NCBI RefSeq assembly: GCF_052857255.1
Contig: NC_135497.1
Span: 183,062,204-183,126,203, forward strand
From: Amblyomma americanum
Taxonomy: Eukaryota > Arthropoda > Arachnida > Ixodida > Ixodidae
Direction: 5' to 3'
DNA length: 64,000 bases
The notes under the pieces are model-generated. The model was not told the DNA's origin and did not search any database. It worked only from the letters and a program-made list of their open reading frames with translations. The position numbers were made by a program, and so were the translations under genes. This document shows, piece after piece, positions 47,300 through 58,744 of the stretch (position 1 is its first letter; each line of letters starts with the position of its first letter).

Positions 47300-50022
47300 T
47301 TTACTTTATTTATTTATTTGAACCTCGAGGGTTCCTGACGGGACATTACATGAGGAGTGGGCGCAAGAACAGCGGTTAACAATGAATGTTACATGGGAAT
47401 CAAGACGATGGCATGGCTTCCTCGATGGCAGTCTTGAAATGGGCTGGATCAGGGATTAGTGCTAAGTCGGAGGGAAGGTCATTCCAGTCGCGAGCTGTGT
47501 GAACAAAAAATGATTTCTGAAAAGTAATAGTGCGGGCACGATGCGGGGTGACGCTGTTTGGATGGCCTGTGCGGGGTGTTCGACGTACTGGTAGAATGAG
47601 CTTGCTGTCACGGGGTGAACAACGGAAAAACCTGTGATAAAGGCAGAGACGTGAAATTCGGCGACGGGAAGCGAGAGAAGGAAGTTTTAGTTGGAACTTC
47701 AAGGCGGATATGCTAGAGTATCGCGAGTAGTTTGAAAGAATAACGCGAGTGGCCCGATTCTGAACAGATTCAAGGGCTGAGGTAAGGTTAGACTGATGGG
47801 GGTCAAATATTGCGCAAGCGTATTCAAGATTAGGTCGCACAAATGTTTTATAAGCTTGTAATTTTAAGGAAGAAGGTGTCATGCGCAGGTAACGCCGGAG
47901 ATACCCAATTGCTCGACTAGATGAGTTTATTATGTGGTTAATGTGGCAAGACCATGCTAGGTCACTAGCGAGGTTAATACCAAGATACTTACAAGAGTTA
48001 GCGGAAATAATGGCAGTATCGTTAATTTTATAAGTAGGCGGAGTATAATTTCGGCGGCGGTGAAAAGAAATTTGCACAGTCTTTGTAGTATTTAGGGACA
48101 TTAGCCACGTAGTGCAGCACTGCTGTATTTTATCCAGGTCATTTTGGAGGATGTAAGCATGCTCGGCGATAGTTATGGGGCAGTAGAGTACGCAATCATC
48201 CGCGAAAAGGCGGATGCTAGATGTTACTGTGGAAGGCAAATCGTTTATGTATATTAGAAAGAACAAGGGGCCAAGAAATGTGTCTTCGGGTACTCCTGAA
48301 AGAACTTGTGAGTAAGATGATGAGAAGCCATTAGCGGAAACAAATTACATGCGGTCAGTTAAAAAGCTTCGAATCCAGTTCAAGACGCTAGGATGAATGT
48401 TTAACAGGGACATTTTAAGTAGAAGGCGGGAATGGGGCACTTTATCGAAAGCTTTCTCGAAATCTAGAAATAGCGCATCAGTTGGGATATTGCGGTCCAG
48501 ATAGGAATGAATGTCATGCAGGAACAAAGCTAATTGGGTTTCACATGAGTGGCCTTTCCGGAATCTGTGCTGGTTTGGATGAAAAAAAAACTTGACCAAT
48601 GTTAGAAAAGTGGCAACATTAGACTAAATGACGTGTTCGATGACCTTAGAGCATACACTGGTAATCGAAATGGGTTGATAATTACCTGGGGATGATTCGT
48701 CACCTTTCTTAAAAACTGGAATCACCTCCCCAATTCGCCAGTCATGTGGAACGGAGCCTGTACCAAGCGACTGTTGAAAAATGAGGGAAAGAATAAGACT
48801 GCAAACATGTTTAGTATTCCTTAAGACTTTGGAATTAATTCCATCCATACCGCAGTAAGATGAAATTTTTAGCGAGTCGATAATGTTAACAATACCATGT
48901 GCGCTGAACGTGATGGCATCCATTGGTGAATGCGGCAAAGGCGCGGGATCAGGGACATCACGAGTTGTTTCATTAGTAAAAACTGAAGAGAATGCATGAT
49001 TCAAGACACGGGGTACGTCGGATACGCCGACAGGTGAGCCAGTACTGTAAATGAGAGAAATAGTATTATCAACATCGGGGATCATTGTTTTCCAGAAGCG
49101 CTTAGGGTTGCTTTGTAACATTTCAGGGAGGTATAGTGAAAAAAAAACCGGAGTTTAGTTTGGGTAGCAGGATCGGAATATAGCATGGCAGTGGCGTGGT
49201 AATTGTTCCAGGCACATTTATTGTTAGATAACTTTGCAGAACGGAAAAAGCGCTTTTTCCTATTCATTTAAACGCTTTAGTGGAACATTAAACCATGGAG
49301 AACGTTTTCGCTCTGTTATGCTGATGGAGGGGATGTAAAGTCGAATCAAACGCAGCATTTCTGACTTGAAGAGAAACCACTTCGACTCAGCAGAACGCAA
49401 GTGGTAGGTAGAAGCAAAATGATTATGGAAAACAAGGTCACGATTCATGCTATCGTAGTCTCCATTGTCGTATAGCGTTAGTACTTTTTTGGATTTAGGA
49501 CTTTTGGTAACGCTGGCAGAAAAGAAAGTGTGATGTACAACGTGGTCACTAAGGCCCGTAATGTACGAAGGAGCACTGAATTCGTCAGGGTGAGTAGCTA
49601 AAATAAGGTCAAGAATGTTTGAGCTACGGTCAGTCGTGCGGGTGGGCTCAGAAACAATTTGAGACAGGCCTATAGTTAGGCATGAGTTTAAGAATTCACT
49701 AGATGCCTGACTTCTTGTTAGGGTGCGGGACATATCATTCCTATCTATGGACGGAAAGTTCAAATCGCCAAAATACAAAATGGGGGTGCGTGGATAAGAT
49801 GAGATCAGCGAATCGAGCGTGTCATGAAAGAGCGTTATGAAGGAACTGTCGGTATCAGGCGGTCGACACCATATACCGATGGGTACGCGAGGGCATGAAG
49901 CATGACAGCACACCCAAATCATTTCCGATGAGGTTAGTGCGTTAACAATGGAACAATTTAGAAGGCGCTTGGCAGCGATAAGGACGCCGCCGACACGGCA
50001 GCCGTCAGGTCTGCCGTTTTTT
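47300..50022 (-). mobile_element. CR1-like LINE, 5'-truncated in the endonuclease
   Basis: The 3' end is an (AAAT)n tail on the minus strand (plus TTTATTTATTTATTTG at about 47305-47320). Coding sequence runs from an endonuclease beginning within RPDGCRVGGVLIAAKR (plus about 50015) to the C-terminal SFFVHTARDWNDLPSDLALI region. The 5' end falls exactly where block B homology starts, so it either inserted at or helped form the block B boundary. No target-site duplication was found. Confidence 0.85.
47400..50020 (-). pseudogene. CR1-like endonuclease-reverse transcriptase pseudogene
   Basis: Endonuclease: PILYFGDLNFPSIDRNDM (GDLNFP motif) and YITGLSDHVVHH (SDH) in frame 49260-49922. RT: PHDWRIGEVIPVFKKGDESS, GNYQPISITSVCSKVIEHVI, HRFRKGHSCETQL, FLDFEKAFDKVPH (first catalytic Asp), GVPEDTFLGP where GVPQGTVLGP is expected, LIYINDLP, and SIRLFADDCVLY with FADD at 48195-48206. 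Lesions are few: a frame change near 48610, one TAA at about 48346, and a break near 49120-49260. It is the best-preserved RT in the window, but it is truncated and not functional. Confidence 0.88.
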
Positions 50023-50527
50023 GTTCCGCAACAAAGTGATTTAGCCCCACAGCACTATCTGTTTAAAAGCAGCAGCATCAAAAGATGGAGCGCCACCAGT
50101 ACTGGTGCCTTATCAAACACTGCGCGGAATGCTACCCTTGCCGTGCTGCCTTATCAAAACCAGTGCGACATGCGACGTCTGGTCCGGCGTAACTCTACTA
50201 AAACCGTGCCATTGATACCGGAATAACTTTGGGGTTAGTATCTGTCCCCATGTTTGTTTACAAACGTCAAAATCGTGTATAGATCATTTGTCCCGTGTGT
50301 AACGTGAACAGCGGCAAAAATAAATAACAAAGAAAAGGAAATGAAAAATAATTCCTGCATACAGGCTTCTGTCTGCTAGCTGATATGTCTGCTGTCTAGT
50401 CCGTCGTTTGCCAGCAGCTTAAATGCTGCTTCAACTGAACAAAAAGAAGCACACTAGAAAGAGGTCTTTCCGGTTGCTGACATCAGGAAGCGTAACCATA
50501 TGAGAAGTTGCCTGTGCTGTATACCAG

Positions 50528-50770
50528 CTACATTTCACCGATTTTTGCATGCAAGGGCGCCCACTTAAATTCGGCAACGGAGCCACTGACACGCAGACCC
50601 TTCGCGAGAAAGGAAACCGTTCCATTTGGCTCTCGTCGTGGTCGAAACTGCTCTGGAGGCGACACGAAATGGAACGGCGGTCCGTGATCAACACAACCGT
50701 CTGTTCTTGACCGGAGGGAGCTCCAAAGACAGCTTCGGCCGCAGTCTAGGTCACTGTACCATGCAGACAC
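50528..50770 (-). other. Open frame conserved with block A 17468-17857
   Basis: Retains CVDHGPPFHFVSPPEQF, PRREPNGTVSFLAK and VSGSVAEFKWAPLHAKI. Most differences from the block A copy are single residue changes. Function unknown; see the block A entry. Confidence 0.3.
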
Positions 50771-50960
50771 ATAACCAGTATGTATACATCACGCGACATG
50801 CGCAGCATAGCTGCGCCGCACTTGTCTGTCGCGGCAAGCATTAGCACAGAAATGTAGAATGCCCCCTCTTCGATGGGCAAATCTCTTCTAACTTTTCACT
50901 CCTACAATATACCTCTACCTCTAAAGAGGGCCTCGGTAAGCACTACGTGGGAGTTACATT

Positions 50961-51268
50961 TTTTTTAATTGGTTTTTGGAGAAAGGAAATGGCGCAGTAT
51001 CTCTCATATATCGTTGGACACCTGAACCGCGCCGTAAGGGAAGGGATAAAGGAGGGAGTCAAAGAAGAAAGGAAGGAGAGGTGCCGTAGTGGAGGGCTCC
51101 GGAATAATTTCGAGCACCTGGGGATCTTTAACGTGCACTGACATCGCACAGCACACGGGCGCCTTAGCGTTTTTCCTCCATAAAAACGCACCCGCCGCGG
51201 TCGGGTTCGAACCCGGGAACTCCGGATCAGTAGTCGAGCGCCTTAACCACTGAGCCACCGCGGCGGGT
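50961..51268 (-). mobile_element. Ruka-like SINE private to block B, 9-bp TSD
   Basis: Complete minus-strand copy with perfect B box (plus GGGTTCGAACC at 51203-51213) and A box (plus CCACTGAGCCA at 51247-51257). Direct repeats AGTTACATT are at 50952-50960 and 51269-51277. The empty site in block A is the single AGTTACATT at 17960-17968. It is one of the best-preserved SINEs here. Confidence 0.93.
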
Positions 51269-51639
51269 AGTTACATTGCCAGTGACTTTGGTTTCATCAG
51301 TGCAGTCCTCTTCGGTCACATCTTTTCTGTTCGTTCTGCATTGAGTACTGCATCGTTTTAATTTTTTTAAGGAGACCTTTTTCCCGGTTGCGTTACTCAA
51401 GAATAAAAATTGCAGAGCATTGCAGACTGCTGCAATGGAGAAATGCGAAATCATTTACGTCTGAAAGCAAGCATCTTATTTTTTTTTTTGGCTCGTTATT
51501 ATAGTCACGTTACAGTCATCACGTGACCCTTGGATGACGTCAGTAACTTTTTTCGCAAGTCATCGTTGTCTAACATCGTTGTCAAACACTTTACCGACGT
51601 ACACACCACAATGCGTTCACTTCGTGCCCTTCTAACACG

Positions 51640-52550
51640 CTTTAACCAACGACGCTTCGTGGAGCACAGAATTTTTTATACTTTTTTCGAGACAATTTGT
51701 TTCTCCCTCCGAAGGCCGCTGGAGCTGGTCTTCAGCACTTGCTTGTTCGTCAGCTTGTTTCAAGGTTTTTCTCTTTTAAAACAGCAAACCGTCCTTCCTG
51801 CTAGCCGTGTTAAACAGACGATTAGGTGCTCATTTGCCTATTCTGTTTGCGTCCACTGGCATAGGAGAGGGGGGACTTTGTCGGGTTTTCTTAAGTTACC
51901 GGCACATTATATTTGCTCTCTTTACGGTTTTTCTTCGAATTCCTCCAGAAGACAGATTGCAAAAGTTCTGACTGAGACGTTGATTCCTGTTCCGATGTAT
52001 TGGCAGCCTTACCTCTCCTTTCTAGACAACAGCGGGTGCAACGGAACACGTTCAATCGGCCGCAAAGACTTCCTTGTTTAAACTTCACACGTCAACTTTA
52101 CCTGTCAAAACGTGGCTTCGCGAAAAAGGGACTTTTGTGCCATAGTCAATGAACTATCGCTTGTGTCAGCAGCCAGAAACTATTGATCATTGTTTTGTGT
52201 CTTGCCGTGATGCCATACTTTTTTTTTTGGACATTCTTCAACGGAGTCTCAAAAAGGGCATTGAGATTACACGCTATACAATAACATTTTCGCCTAAAGT
52301 GGAAGGTTCTAAGGTTCTATTTAATATTTTACTGCTCATGGGACTGTTTAGCCTGTGGAAGAGCCGCATGACAGATCGCCACGCACAGCCGCCACGTTCA
52401 TCAAAGTCTCTGTTCAGGGAGCAGTGTGTATGGTGCGGGGAGTACATGCTGCGCAGGATCGACCCATGCCTGGCTGCCATTACTCGATGCATTCGTGCGT
52501 CTCCCGGAATTTTGATGTGCGGGCAAAGTGAGTGCAGGATGCTGGTGTGA
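51640..52550 (+). pseudogene. LINE C-terminal coding remnant (block B copy)
   Basis: Better preserved than the block A copy. Frame 51530-52081 includes FYTFFETICFSLRRPLE and YWQPYLSFLDNSG. Frame 52149-52550 starts MNYRLCQQPETIDHCFVSC, a Cys/His motif (C-x8-H-x4-C), and continues LQRSLKKGIEITRY, LLLMGLFSLWKSRMTDRHAQ and PPRSSKSLFREQCVW. This is the zinc-binding C-terminal region of a non-LTR retrotransposon protein. The upstream RT is missing. Confidence 0.65.
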
Positions 52551-53310
52551 CTGTGTATGACGGGTTGCGGGATGCGACCTGGCTAAGTCGGGATTGAAGC
52601 CTGTAAGGGTGGGTGTAGTTCCATGCAATGAGGGAAAAAGACCCTTCGTGGCGTATGTGTTGCGTGCCCGCCTTACAACACCGAGGGCCTGGTTTCGAGC
52701 CGCAATGGCGGCGAGTTTTTTTTTTCGGAATCGTCCTTTTCGTGCGGACACGGTCTGATGACACGCTCTGGCGACACTCTCTGCTGACAGGTCCTGTACA
52801 CGTCATTCATGGGACAAGAAATGCTTTCGCATTAAATTATTGCATGACTCCTTCTTGATCACGGTTCATAATCTAGAGTTCGTAAGGAGGCCACGATAAA
52901 GCCAATTCCATTTCTGCTGCTCTAAATGTAGACGACTGGAAGTTTAAAATCTTTCAAAACTTAAGTTGTTTCCTCAAGGAATTTTTGGGACGTATATTTA
53001 GGAACTGCAGAATGTTCGTGGCCTGATGTACAATCATGATTCTTTTTCAAATGAATCGGTAGCCAACATACATTTCATTCACTATTCCCGTCTTCAGTAA
53101 GCGCGCCATCGAACCACAGCGCAAAGCTTAGGCTTTTTTTTCCTTGCGCATTGCAACGCCCACGGCCCAGTAAGAAAAAATTGTTTTTTCGTACTTATGG
53201 TGTATCATAAACGGTGAGTGCACAGGCTGCTAAGCACTAAAATTATATTTTAGGGAAAATACGTACACGGTCGTCCACTTCTACCTTGAACACCGCTCTG
53301 CGTGGCTGGC
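52551..53310. other. Block B non-coding sequence
   Basis: Matches A 19190-20058 up to AAATACGTACAC (53269). After that about 40 bp (GGTCGTCCACTT...) belongs to neither block A nor the LINE as I read it. No gene signal. Confidence 0.5.
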
Positions 53311-56055
53311 TGGATGGATGGATGGATACGGCTGAACCCTTTACATCGGGCGGTGGCTCAAGCCACCTAGCCATGTCTTGTGAAATTTTACTCCTGTCTT
53401 GCTTTTAGCCACCAATCAGATAACCTTCGCTTGGTTACTTCTAACCTCTTAAAATCCACTTTCCCTTCACTATCCCTAAACCCCAATGCCTTGGGTAAGT
53501 CAGCCCCGCTGCTTTCCACTGCAGGGTGAAGCCCTTTACAGAAAAGTATCAAGTGTTCAGCCGTTTCGTCCTCCTCTCCACACGCAATGCACGTGTCGAT
53601 CTCGTGGTACCTGACTCTATATGTCTTAGTCCGCAAAACTCGTCCTGGCCTCAAACAACAAAGAACTTCCCCTACAGTTATCATAGATATTTTCTTTGGC
53701 AATTGGCTGCTCAAAAATCCTGTATGTTCCCAGTGCCGATTTCATCAGCATCCCTGTTTTCCACAGAGCTCTCTCTGTTCCTTTAACCTTTTTCTTAACC
53801 GATAATTGCTGATTTGCCCCCTTACTGCTGTCCAGATATTTGCTTGTCAATTTTCTAGTTCGCTGCTCCATTTCGTGTCAACATTCTTTATATACAGGTA
53901 TCTGAAAACTTTCCTAGCCCACCGCTTTTCCTCCATCCTTCTCAATCGTTCCTCAAATGCTATCTTACTGCTAGCCTCTCTGCTCTCGAAAGACGCCCAT
54001 CCTATATCACCCTGTACCCCCTGATTTGGTGTATTGCCATGTGCTCCCAAAGCTAACCTCCCTACTTCCCGTTGCCGAATTTCCAGCCTTGCTTGAACAT
54101 CTGGCCTCATACACAGGACCGCATTCCCGAAGGTCAGGCTAGGGACCATCACCCCTTTCCAGATCCCTCTTACTACCTCATACCTATTGTAATTCCACAG
54201 TGCCCTATTTTTCATGACAGCTGCATTCCTACTAGCTTTATTCATTACATATTTTTCATGCTCTGTCAGATACTCAACACTGTTATTTATCCTCACCCCA
54301 AGAGACTTGTACTCATTCACTACTTTTAGCACGAACTCCTGTATTCTATGCTCGCCGCCCTCTTCATTAAATATCATGACTGCAGATTTTTCCTTACTAT
54401 ACTTGAAGCCTAATCTATCTCCCTCTGTACTGCATATGTCTAGCAACTTCTGCAGGTCTTCCTTGTTGTCAGCCATTATCACTATATCGTCCGCATATAT
54501 TAGTCCCGGTAATGTCTGTTTAATCAACTCCCCTTGCTTGAAAAAAGATAGGTTGAAGCCTAGTCCGCTCCCCTCTAGATTGGCCTCCAAACCTTGCAGG
54601 TACAACATGAACAACAAAGAGGACAGAGGTCATCCTTGTCTAAGCCCCCGCTGTATCTCAACAGGCCCTGATACATTTTTTCCCATTTTATGAGCACTCT
54701 GTTACCTCTATATATATCTTTTAAAAGATTAATTACTCCATTTTCCATATCCAATGTGCCCAATATGTCCCACAAATGCTCCTGAATAACGTTGTCATAG
54801 GCTCCCCTAATATCCATAAATGCTAGCAATAAGGGCCTGTGTTCCTTTTCTGCAATTTCTATACACTGTGTCAATGAAAATAGATTTTCCTCCAACCTCC
54901 TTTGTTTCCGGAACCCATTCTGTAGTTCCCCTAACACCCCCTCGTTCTCCACCCAAGTCTGCAGTCTACCCTTTATAATTTGCATCACCACCCTGTAAAC
55001 CACAGATGTCACTGTTATGGGGCGATAGTTACTTACGTCTGCTTTGTCCCCCTTTCTCTTATATATCATGTTCATTCTACTTAATCGCCATTCATCGGGG
55101 ACTTTCTCATCCACTATCATTTTGTTCACTACCTGTATTAATGTTTGCTTGGATTTTGGTCCTAACTTCTTTATCAACATCATCGGGATACCATCTGGTC
55201 CTGTTGATGTGCCACTAGGAACCTTCTTCTCTGCCCTTTCCCACTCTCCTTGCTCAAGTGAAGCTATTGCTGTAACCGGTCTATCCTCCTTCGATAAATT
55301 ATGTACCACGTGCTTTGCTGAAAATTTTTCTGTCATCCTTGTTCCTATGTGTTTTATTGCTTCATCCCCTTCTAGGCGAATACCCTCATCTGTAACAATA
55401 AACCTTTGTTCTAGCCTAGTTTTATTACTCATTGCATTTAGATGTTTCCAGAATTTTTGGGCTGCTTTTCTATCCTTTTTATTTACTTTTATTAATTCCT
55501 CCTGTCTTAACTGTTCTTCTATTTCCTCCCATTTCAGTCTATTCCTGCCACCTTGCATGTTAATGAAACCTATACCTGAATTAACTTGGCCCTGGCGCTT
55601 GCGTCTCTTTCTTCCCCTATGGTTCCATTGTCCGTTTGATCTTAATTCTTCCTTCTCTACACTGGTTCCTTCAGAGCTCTGGGTCCCCCAAAAAAAGCTG
55701 TTGCCTGGCGACCTATCCTACTACCCACCTTCTTGCCAGTGGCACCACCGTGGTGGATGCCATCCTGTGCAAAAGGGTGGGGCCTAACCTCGTACACTTC
55801 CCTGTTGACCTCCATCACCTCGTATCTTAGTCGTCGACTCAATAGCCTAATTACCCGATTAGTCTCCACGACCCTCCTTTCCGTTTCGCGAGCCTGCCTC
55901 TGGACCTCTGGGATTGTGCACATGGTAACATGCACACTCTCAGAGGCCTCTCTAAGCCTACGCATCCCCACCTCCAACTGCGTCTCAAGGTTGGCCAGCG
56001 CTCCGTGGAGCGCCTCTCGCGGGCGCCTGGGGAACTAGCGCGCAAGCGGTCTGAC
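53311..56055 (-). mobile_element. Non-LTR retrotransposon, copy 2, endonuclease deleted
   Basis: Same family as 37804-41949 and very similar in sequence. The 3' tail has about four GATG units. Relative to copy 1, about 1.4 kb is absent at about 55493, removing the whole endonuclease and the following linker. It retains the ORF1-like tail (55657-56030). It is inserted within block B between parts matching A 20058 and A 20124. A Penelope-like element follows its 5' side. Confidence 0.85.
53388..55558 (-). pseudogene. LINE copy 2 reverse transcriptase with in-frame endonuclease deletion
   Basis: Frame 54575-55558 begins MQGGRNRLKWEEIEEQLRQE, passes the deletion joint (EELI then KVNKKDRKAAQKF), and goes on through DEWRLSRMNMIYKRKGDKAD and LAFMDIRGAYDNV. 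The next frame (53847-54617) has PGLIYADDIVIMADNKEDLQ with an intact YADD at 54486-54497. The C-terminal motif CIACGEEDETAEHLILFC (frame 53388-53714) is complete. Damage: a frame change near 54685, a TGA at 54630-54632 in place of Cys of GCPLSP, shared with copy 1, and a break near 53870. Confidence 0.9.
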
Positions 56056-56066
56056 AGCTGTAGGCG

Positions 56067-56725
56067 AAAGAGCTACAACTGGGGCTAGTTGGAAATGCAT
56101 CCTTGAAGGTATTGGTCAGCGCTACCAAAATACAGAAAGGGACGAACACACAAGAGAAGCGCTTTCTAACAACTGTTTATTATATGAAGGGCATGCCTAT
56201 ATACACATATTAACGTCAAGTCATACACAGAAGAGGGAAGAGCACACGACGCTGACAAGAGCGATATTTTGAAGGAAAAATATATAATAATAAAATATCA
56301 ACACGTGCCTTTACAACAGCCGAAGATTGCTATTCCTGAGGTAGTTTAATTCGGTAATCCCTAGCATCAGCGAAGAGGAGCTGATGCACTGGTTATCTGG
56401 AGCAACGTGCATAGCGAAAGCTTCGATAATTTCGCGTTCCCGTCTGTTTCTGGCCCGACCTATTACCTTGGTGGTGTTTAGCATCGGGGTGCATTTGCAG
56501 TGTGCGCAATGTGGTGCCAGGTTTCCTGATTTCGCTACTTGCTCGCATAACCTTTCGTGCTCTCTGAGCCTCTTGTCGCTCTTTATCGCTCTTGTCAGCG
56601 TCGTGTGCTCTTCCCTCTTCTGTGTATAACTTGACGTTAATATGTGTATATAGGCATGCTCCTTCAGATAATAAACAGTTGTTAGAAAGCGCTTGTCTTT
56701 TGGTAGCGCTCTCCAATACCTTCAA
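56067..56725 (-). mobile_element. Penelope-like element, truncated, with inverted terminal copies
   Basis: Direct repeats AGCTGTAGGCG flank it (56056-56066 and 56726-56736). Minus-strand order: an inverted terminal segment (56580-56725), a GIY-YIG-type C-terminal coding piece, then the terminal segment in normal orientation (56103-56262). The two segments match over about 150 bp; both contain ATAAACAGTTGTTAGAAAGC (as plus or complement) and ATTAACGTCAAGT. It ends TTTCCAACTAGCCCCAGTTG at the 3' side. A 5'-truncated body with an inverted pseudo-LTR copy is a known arrangement of Penelope-like elements. Confidence 0.82.
56311..56600 (-). pseudogene. Penelope-like GIY-YIG endonuclease C-terminal fragment
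   Basis: Minus-strand reading: KRLREHERLCEQVAKSGNLA, PHCAHCKCTPMLNTTKVIGR, ARNRREREIIEAFAMHV and ISSSSLMLGITELNYLR, ending at TAA (plus 56311-56313). The CAHCKC pair, the KVIGRARNRREREIIEAF stretch with its Glu, and a short tail after it are characteristic of the last part of Penelope proteins, downstream of the reverse transcriptase. The frame is open but has no RT, so it is a fragment. Confidence 0.82.
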
Positions 56726-56736
56726 AGCTGTAGGCG

Positions 56737-57695
56737 GCAACGTTTAGGTGGGGCATCCGCTGCGTCGTCTGCTTAAGCGCGGCGCTTCTGCCAAGGTACG
56801 CTTGCTTTGCTGTAAAGCTAACTTTGCTCTTGCTATGCGCACGAAAATCGAAAGTCCGGCACGGTTCCTGAAGGCGCAGCAACTGCGCTTGTTTCTGTGC
56901 AGCACATGGTTGTGTGCAGCACAAGCTGAGTTCATGTCTTGGCATACAATTAAAAACGTGGCCATCCCAGAAATTCCGCTACTTTCGGTCCTTAGGCAGT
57001 CGAGGTGCTCTTATGAGTGCCAAAATTTCCTGTCACTAATTTCATTAAAATAAACAATAGTCGAGTTCAGCTTACAAGCTAAGGTCATTCTCCAGCGAGA
57101 GCTAGCAGCAATACTGTGCTAAGCGGCTATGATTGGCTCAATGGGTCTTTCTGCTTTCAGTAACTGCAGGTGTGGCTTTTCGATAACAATAAAAAATACA
57201 AGCAATGCACAGTTGTTGCGACCAGAACATTTTTTTAATTGCTTTCCAGAATGCCGGACTGATACCTTGTGGTGGCTGAAATGAGTGTATCAATGCACTC
57301 CATGCCAAGCACAACGGTGCAAGTATGCTGAAACGCCAGGTTAATTCCCGTTTCTCACGGTGTCGTGGGCTAAGGCTGCATTCGAAACTAGCATCAGGAC
57401 AAGCAGACGCATTCATCTAACTAAAAAACCCAAGAACCAACCAAGCTAGGTAATCCATAGCTTAAAAGGACATTGAGAACCAATAGAAGTTGACCTGTAT
57501 AGATGGAGTACCACGCATTAAGTGACAGGAGATCCCTTTCCACTAAAATGGATCTTTTATAAGCTAGAAAAGACCATAAAACGAAGTACAGGTGTCGCCA
57601 TTCCCGGTCGATTTCGCATATAAAATGCGCACGTCAACACCGAAGCTTGGGCGTGGATCCCACAGGCTACGCAAAAACGCTATTCACTTCAAACA
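56737..57695. other. Block B sequence around the deletion relative to A
   Basis: Homology with A resumes at about 56925 (A 20130). At about 57388 the text jumps from the equivalent of A 20597 to A 21498. 56737-56924 has no counterpart in A and no recognised motif. Confidence 0.5.
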
Positions 57696-57870
57696 TTCGT
57701 TAGTGACTGTGACATTGCAACTAGCGTGGAAAGCACAAGGACAGAGGCAAAAGGAACAGACGAGACAGCACGCTAGTTGCCTTTTGCCTCTGTCCTTGTG
57801 CTTTCCACGCTAGTTGCAATGTCGCAGTCACTAACGAATACAAACCAACTAGCCCAACTGTCTTCCATGA
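57696..57870 (+). mobile_element. Palindromic Penelope-like terminal insertion, 175 bp
   Basis: Arms 57696-57754 and 57780-57838 are complementary over 59 positions with one mismatch, separated by 25 bp (AACAGACGAGACAGCACGCTA...). After the right arm comes TACAAACCAACTAGCCCAACTG, the 3' end style also seen in the larger Penelope-like element. Direct repeats TCACTTCAAACA are at 57684-57695 and 57871-57882. Block A has one copy (21794-21805). No coding sequence. It is inferred to be an extreme 5'-truncation that kept only a terminal segment and its inverted copy. Confidence 0.82.
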
Positions 57871-57882
57871 TCACTTCAAACA

Positions 57883-58744
57883 GTGCCAACCCGTCCTTTT
57901 CGGTAACGGCGTCACGAGTTCGATTCGACTGATGCCGTCTTCACACTTGGCTCTCTCTTTCCACAACACCCGAGCCGGTGAAAAAATACCCCCAAAACGA
58001 CGCAAAAAACTGGGAAACGGTGTCGCCCACAGAGAGGCGCTTGATTTATATGAACTATAGGAGTCACGCGCTGCGCTTGCTAATGCGAAGGCGGCGATGT
58101 TTTGCCGAGTTCAGCTGCGCGCTACTGATGCGCCGAGTTTAACGCAATCGGCTTTTGAAGCGTAAGAGAAACGGACGAAAAGCTTGGATTGTGACATTGT
58201 ATTACACTGTCTCTCATTGCGTACTGCTTTCAACTTCTTCCATGTAGATTCGTGCTTGAGCGAAGCTCTGCTGGAAAAATAAAACTGTATGGTCGTGAGA
58301 CGGAGCAATTGCCAGCGGTGAATAGTCCAAGTACATACAATGCCAACGCTCGTCTCGTTATCTGGGTTTTTCCAAACAATTAATCCAATCTTCTTTTCCT
58401 GATATTTTGATGAAGTACGGCACGGCGGAAACGCGGGATTCATGCACCGTAGGTACGCTGTAAATTGATTAGATTACAGAACAGCAAAGTTACCTCTCAA
58501 AAGAAATTCTGGGGCCGTATTACGTACCGCTCTCAATACTAAAACGCTCACAATGCCCCGCTCCTATTGGTCGGCCTTGGCAGGCGGACATAAGAATTTT
58601 TGCGTCACCGGCAGCTTCTATTCACGTAATGAACACTGCTGCAGTGATGACGTTGCGCACTTAATTAGGCGGGCTGAATGTGACTGAAACTTGCAAGCAA
58701 AAAACGTAGCCCCTATAGTACGCCCACAATCTTTGCGAGGGAAA
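57883..58744. other. Block B core shared with blocks A and C
   Basis: Non-coding sequence equivalent to A 21806-22660, with the Harbinger-like left flank from about 58510 on. The minus frame 58111-58443 is not conserved in A. Confidence 0.5.

Noticed and set aside
56360..56430. Hammerhead-ribozyme-like CTGATG...CGAAA in the Penelope-like element
   Set aside because: Hammerheads occur in Penelope-like terminal segments, but this match is within the coding piece, has C for the conserved A after CTGATG, and stem II does not close onto CGAAA.
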